Positions 59,401 to 64,000 of a stretch of DNA of 64,000 nt are shown in pieces. The translations under genes were made by a program, and so were the position numbers. Position 1 is the first letter of the stretch, and each line of letters starts with the position of its first letter. A model generated the notes under the pieces. It ran no database searches, was not told the origin of the DNA, and worked only from the letters and a program-made list of their open reading frames with translations. This DNA comes from Strigops habroptila (taxonomy: Eukaryota; Chordata; Aves; Psittaciformes; Psittacidae): contig NC_044278.2 of NCBI RefSeq assembly GCF_004027225.2, forward strand, positions 53,769,411-53,833,410, written 5' to 3'.

Positions 59401-62400
59401 AATCTTGGAAACTGCTCACTTGCAGTCTCAGGCTGGAGAAGAGAAGCACTCTCTAATAGGCAGAAACGGTAGGATTATTTTTCTTCTCTTTTGAATAAAG
59501 TTGCTTTTGCCTAGATTGATATAGCTAACAAACTCAACAGGAATGTACTCCTCCATTACACTAAAGCTGGTAATGCTTCTACATTTTTCTTACTGAAAAA
59601 ATAGAGTTTTTTTACCTCTCAATATGAAATCCTTGTGGAGAGAATACACTCTTGTTTTACCTTGCCCTAACTATTTGAAGTCAGAGCTATAACCACCATA
59701 GGGTTTACTTTGACTAGGTGTACTAAGATAAAGACTGAAGTTTGTCTCCGTAAGGGTTTTTGATTAATACAGTGATTATAATGTAACTCTCTCATGTAAA
59801 AAATGTGCCATATTTTGCAGTGAAGGCATACATATTGTTTTCTATGCTCTTTATCTGAATAATATTTGGTGAAAAATAAGAAATAAAGAACAGTTTTATT
59901 TTTCTAAAGCGAAATGCCACAGAAGGTCAAGAATACTGCAGCTAGTAAGATGTTTTCAGATTTGGTTTGTTTGCTCAAAGTACTTGTACACATTAGTGCA
60001 CAGAGGGTAAAAGTCTCATTTCCCAGATGTATTTATTCTTAAAAGAAGCTAAGCTAAAGCCTAGCATGAAATAATGCCGTTGCGATAACATAAGTACAGG
60101 CTCAGCAACAGTTTCTGATCTTTGCAATAATGATACTCAGAACAAAACAGCAGAAAACAGGAAAAAAAATTGGCAGAAAGAATATGGAAGGCCAAATACA
60201 GAGAAGTTTCTTAGAAGACTTGGATTCAGATCTTGACTGAGGGAACCAAACCCTTGGCTTTTAGAGATGTAACCCCACAAGCTAAAATTTGCATGAAAGT
60301 TTATTGCAAGGGTGAGAAAGAGCCATCCAGACAAAACTTGCAGCCTCTTTCGGTAAAGCCCATGTTCAGTTTAAGGAACATGCAGTCAGAAATGCACTCA
60401 TTTACATTCCTCAGTTTGGTGAACAAGCATCTGCAGAAGTGTTTCTCTGAATCGCATCAATGAAGCTTTAAGAACAATAACAGAGATTGTTCTCAGATTG
60501 TTTTGTGTTACGAAAGAGCACCTTTTTTTCTTGTTCCTGATATTAAAACCCCCTACTCTATCTAAATATCAAAGTGTTTGTCACTTTTCCTACAACTCAG
60601 GATGTCTGGCTCCTGGGCCCTTGCCTTCCAGGCTTCTTCTCCCCATACTCAGTATACAATAGAAATTAAGTGTCTGTTTTCTGTCCTTGTCTAATATTCT
60701 TTCATCTCACTAGCAATTCAGACAGTCCTGGATGGGCGTTGAATCCCCAGCAGGAACACTGGGGATTCCTAAGCTTTCAAAAGTGTTAGCTACATTAAGG
60801 TAGACATAAACTACCCTCACACTTTAGCTTTTGTTACTGCTTTGTAATAGTATTAAACTGAGCAAGTAGAAAAATTATTAAAAAATAAAAATAAAAAAAT
60901 GCAGTCTTTTGAGAAACAAAATATATTCTTCAGCCACATTTGCACTGATTAAAAACTGTTAATATTATTTCTCTAAGTGCTTACAATAAAATCTGTGCTT
61001 TCATTTTGCTTCATTCTGAATGTTTGCAATTCAGTTGAAACTGCATTTCAGTTTGCAGTTTGTTTTTCCTTTAATCTGAAACATGCCATCCTACATTCTG
61101 CAGCTGGAAGGGTGATTTTCCAGAAGTGTAACTATATCAAAGAATTTATGAATTTATTTTTTTTTTTATTTACACAATAGTGCTTTGATAAGTAGTGAAC
61201 CAAAAACTATGAAGCAGAATAGGTTTTGGATGGCTTTCTGCTGCGTGATAAGTTCTGAGGTTTACTTTTCCATCTCAAATCAGAAAACAAATTATAAAAA
61301 TTTTTATAAAATGGTAATTCTGGTTTTCATTTGGCTCACAGGCTTTTCAGTCTTTCTCACAGGTGCACTTGGCCGACAACAGGAAGAGAATAGATGTAAG
61401 AGAGGAAACACAACAGTTTTATTTAGTAGTCCCCTAAAAAGAAAGTAAAGTAGACACATCTTTATTGCTACTGTTCCATGGCAAAGAAATAATGCAGTCT
61501 TCTTCTGATTTTTTACTGCTTGATTTTCAGTATATCCTTTAATGTTTTATTTGTCATCTTTCATCAACTGAAGAGAAACGAATCACTATTCCTGTCAAAA
61601 AGGCACCAAGCAGCTGTCACCTTTGCTTATGGTTACAGCTTGGATGAAAACCTGGCGTTACTGAATTTCTAAGTGAGCTTTCTGTGCAGAGTGCCATGAG
61701 CCGGAAAGAAGACAAGCAAAAAAATCCTACCTGGATTTAGCAAGGGATACTCCAGAGGATGTAGGTGCTTTTAGTACCTAATATAAAACACATCCATCCA
61801 CTGAACGTTTCAGAAATGAGGCCAGCAGAAAAGCTTAACATTTCTCTTTGTATCTCAGAAGCTTGAGGACTGATGTAAATGGCAATAAGACAGGATCTTC
61901 CCACTTGAAGAATCCTCATTGAGTTTTTGTTTCAGTCTACCTGTATGTCCATTTGTTGTAGTTTAAATATAGCTTTCCCCAACATAAAAGCAAAAGCATA
62001 TCTTTCTAACAGGGATATTTATGTAATAAAACTATATTTTTACAGATTATGGATATGAAACCTTAGCTGAGGGTTGAATTTTACAATCCATGATTTTTTA
62101 GAAGCCATGCAAGCTCCACTGATTTGAATTGAAAACCTGAAATTGAAAGGAAGCAACTCATAAAATGTAAGGAGAATCTAAAACTCATAAAGATTAATTT
62201 CTCATTTGATTTTTGACATTTTCAAGTTACACCACAAGACACAGACAGAGACTGTGGTTGCAGTGGTGGAAGAACATACAATTACCCTAAACAACATGAA
62301 AATATAAATACAGTATTACCTAAACCCAAATAAATGCAAAAATGGGAGAGGTAAAGTACATTGAAATGCTACATTGTGGTTCCAGCAACTTAACCTGGGC

Positions 62401-63076
62401 ATTTAAAAAGCAAAGTATCACAAGTAAGGGTGATTCAGAGCAGGGATTTTGCTAGCCCAGGCTTTCCTGAACAAGGAATTCAGGATTAGAGCCCCAGAAG
62501 GATTTGGCAAAAGGAAAGACAAAGTTGGAACTAGGATTTTCTGTACTACACATTTCCCCAAAAGGCTCTTTGCCCTCAAGCATGACTTGCAGCAACAATC
62601 TTGTGCACTGTGCATGCCCTATCCTCCCTTGCAGAAGACACTAGGGAACCATTGCATTATTCTTATTTTGCTCCTTGTGATGGACATCTTTCTTACTGGA
62701 AACCATACCAAGGGGACCTACCCTTTTTGGAGAGCACTTGTAGGCACTTAACCACAAAGTCTGGTTCCTTTCAACCTCTGTTCAAGAGGTGCCTAAATTT
62801 GAGAGGCACTTATGTTTTACTGATGTAGTGTTCCTCAAAGACATAAAAAGGCCTTCAGCCAGGCCACAATGCTGTTTTCTGTATTGCAGCATCTATGCAT
62901 GCATTATTTTACTTTCTTCTTATCAGGATATGCTCTCAGAAAAAGCAAGTTTAGAATAAAATACATTTGTGATCAGCCCTAATGCAAAACTCAACATAAG
63001 AGGTATTCAATAGCTTTATGACCAGTGTGACAGATTTAATGGAAATTTTCACCTATACTCCTACCTCCCAAGTATC
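56413..63076. other. Non-coding stretch, no gene recognised
   Basis: AT-rich sequence with small A or T runs (for example near 60880-60900 and 61153-61169). A faint SINE-like scrap may lie at 60595-60640. No ORF over 100 codons has a recognisable product. Confidence 0.55.
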
Positions 63077-63486
63077 AGAGAATCATAGAATCATAGAATA
63101 GTTAGGATTGGAAAGGACCTTAAGATCATCTAATTCCAACCCCCTGCCATGGGCAGGGGCACCTTGCACTAAACCATGTCGTCCAAGGCTCTGTCCAACC
63201 TGGCCTTGAACACTGCCAGGGATGGAGCATTCACAACTTCCTTGGGCAACCTGTTGCAGTGCCTCACCACCCTCACAGTAAAGAACTTCTTCCTTATATC
63301 TGATTTAAACTTCCCCTGTTTAAGTTTGAAGCCGTTACCCCTTGTCCTACCACTACAGTCCCTAAGGTAGAGTCCCTCCCCAGCATCCTTATAGGCCCCC
63401 TTCAGATAGAACATACCTTGTCTATTGGAATAGTATCTAGGAGTGAGATCCCTTATCCTGTCAGAGAAAATATCTTTCACTTACAA
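63077..63486 (-). mobile_element. CR1 LINE, 5'-truncated with intact 3' end
   Basis: On the minus strand this runs through the end of ORF2 (GKFKSDIRKKFFTVRVVRHC, then NRLPKEVVNAPSLAVFKARL) and the 3' UTR (GCAAGGTGCCCCTGCCCATGG). It finishes in the characteristic terminal repeats, two ATTCTATG-type copies plus a variant, at 63077-63101. The ORF2 remnant is open for about 103 codons, and the 3' end is complete. This makes it the best-preserved and probably youngest CR1 in the window. The 5' truncation is near 63486. Confidence 0.95.
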
Positions 63487-64000
63487 AGGCTTATTAATAG
63501 AGCTCTGTAGGTACTTTCATATATGTAAAAAAATTCTGTTTGTTTTGAGAAATTTTAGGGTTGTTAGCCACGAAGGGATGCCACTTGAGAAGGACTTTTG
63601 AGGAAACAGAATTCATGAATAGGTATTTACTATGGCAAGCCAGAGATCAAAGAGTTGAAATAAATAGCATTAAGGTTTTTTTCCAAGAGCTTTGTGTCAG
63701 TGAGCGATTTTTCAAGTTCCCTTGAAAACTGAAGAGTTAGTTTCATTCTTGATATAGCTCCGCTGACAAGAACAGGATTTCATCTGCAATGGATTTGGCT
63801 CAAAGGGCTTTTTGCAGTTGTGATCATGTGATGTGCTTATTACTTGGAACGTTTGCTTTGTGTCCTATGCATGATATATATTTCGAACACATCTCTGACT
63901 GCTTTGCAATTCCTATTTTCTTGTGGCTTTTCCTGGGCTTCCAACAGCTCACCTGAAAGCTCCGGAAGACTGGCAACATTAGTTAACATCACTTGTTCGA
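63487..64000. other. Non-coding right edge
   Basis: No gene or repeat is recognised in the last 514 bases. Confidence 0.6.

Noticed and set aside
60595..60640. AACTCAGGATGTCTGGCTCCT-like text, and similar text at 38670-38725, 32020-32060 and 41960-42000, resembling MIR or other ancient SINE parts
   Set aside because: The similarity is short and from memory only. A RepeatMasker run with a bird/amniote library would settle it, and hits over 50 bases would reverse the rejection.
1..64000. CRISPR arrays, bacterial operons or prophage-like gene clusters
   Set aside because: The window is vertebrate nuclear DNA with introns and LINEs. No spaced repeats or clustered prokaryotic ORFs exist.

Overview
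The window is bird nuclear DNA. Two things show this. One is a recognisable vertebrate gene, AKAP17A, with canonical GT-AG introns. The other is a set of CR1 LINE copies with avian-type 3' ends, together with an avian-style solo LTR. The CR1 style suggests a neoavian bird, but the sequence alone does not fix the species.

Layout. Positions 1-7.5 kb hold the 5' two thirds of AKAP17A on the minus strand. It consists of a CpG-island promoter (about 6.78-7.46 kb), a probable non-coding first exon, and coding exons at 5597-6358, 3335-3483, 1977-2217 and 1-542. The last exon runs off the left edge. About 564 codons are present: a conserved N-terminal half with an RRM-like domain, then a long charged coiled coil with a candidate PKA-docking helix. 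The Arg/Ser-rich C-terminus and stop codon lie outside.

From 7.5 to 64 kb I find no protein-coding gene that I can support. In mammals the neighbour on the 5' side of AKAP17A is P2RY8, divergently transcribed, but its single coding exon is not here. This 56 kb is therefore either intergenic or intron/5'-UTR territory of that neighbour. It holds scattered repeats: CR1 pieces at 7.49, 26.27, 30.50 kb (plus) and 23.89, 56.10, 63.08 kb (minus), a 291-bp hAT-like non-autonomous DNA transposon (15277-15567), and a 673-bp solo LTR with TGTTAG/CTAACA ends and a 4-bp target duplication (48938-49610). There are also a probable MIR fragment near 43.6 kb, simple repeats, short tandem duplications, and CTCF-like motifs at 8.84, 22.32, 41.35 and 49.19 kb.

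No undescribed multi-gene system is visible. The points most worth checking are the AG-free, pyrimidine-rich 80 bases directly before the AKAP17A start codon (a possible TG splice acceptor), the small CpG cluster with a CTCF-like motif at 22.26-22.43 kb, the regulatory motifs in the solo LTR, and the hAT-like element.
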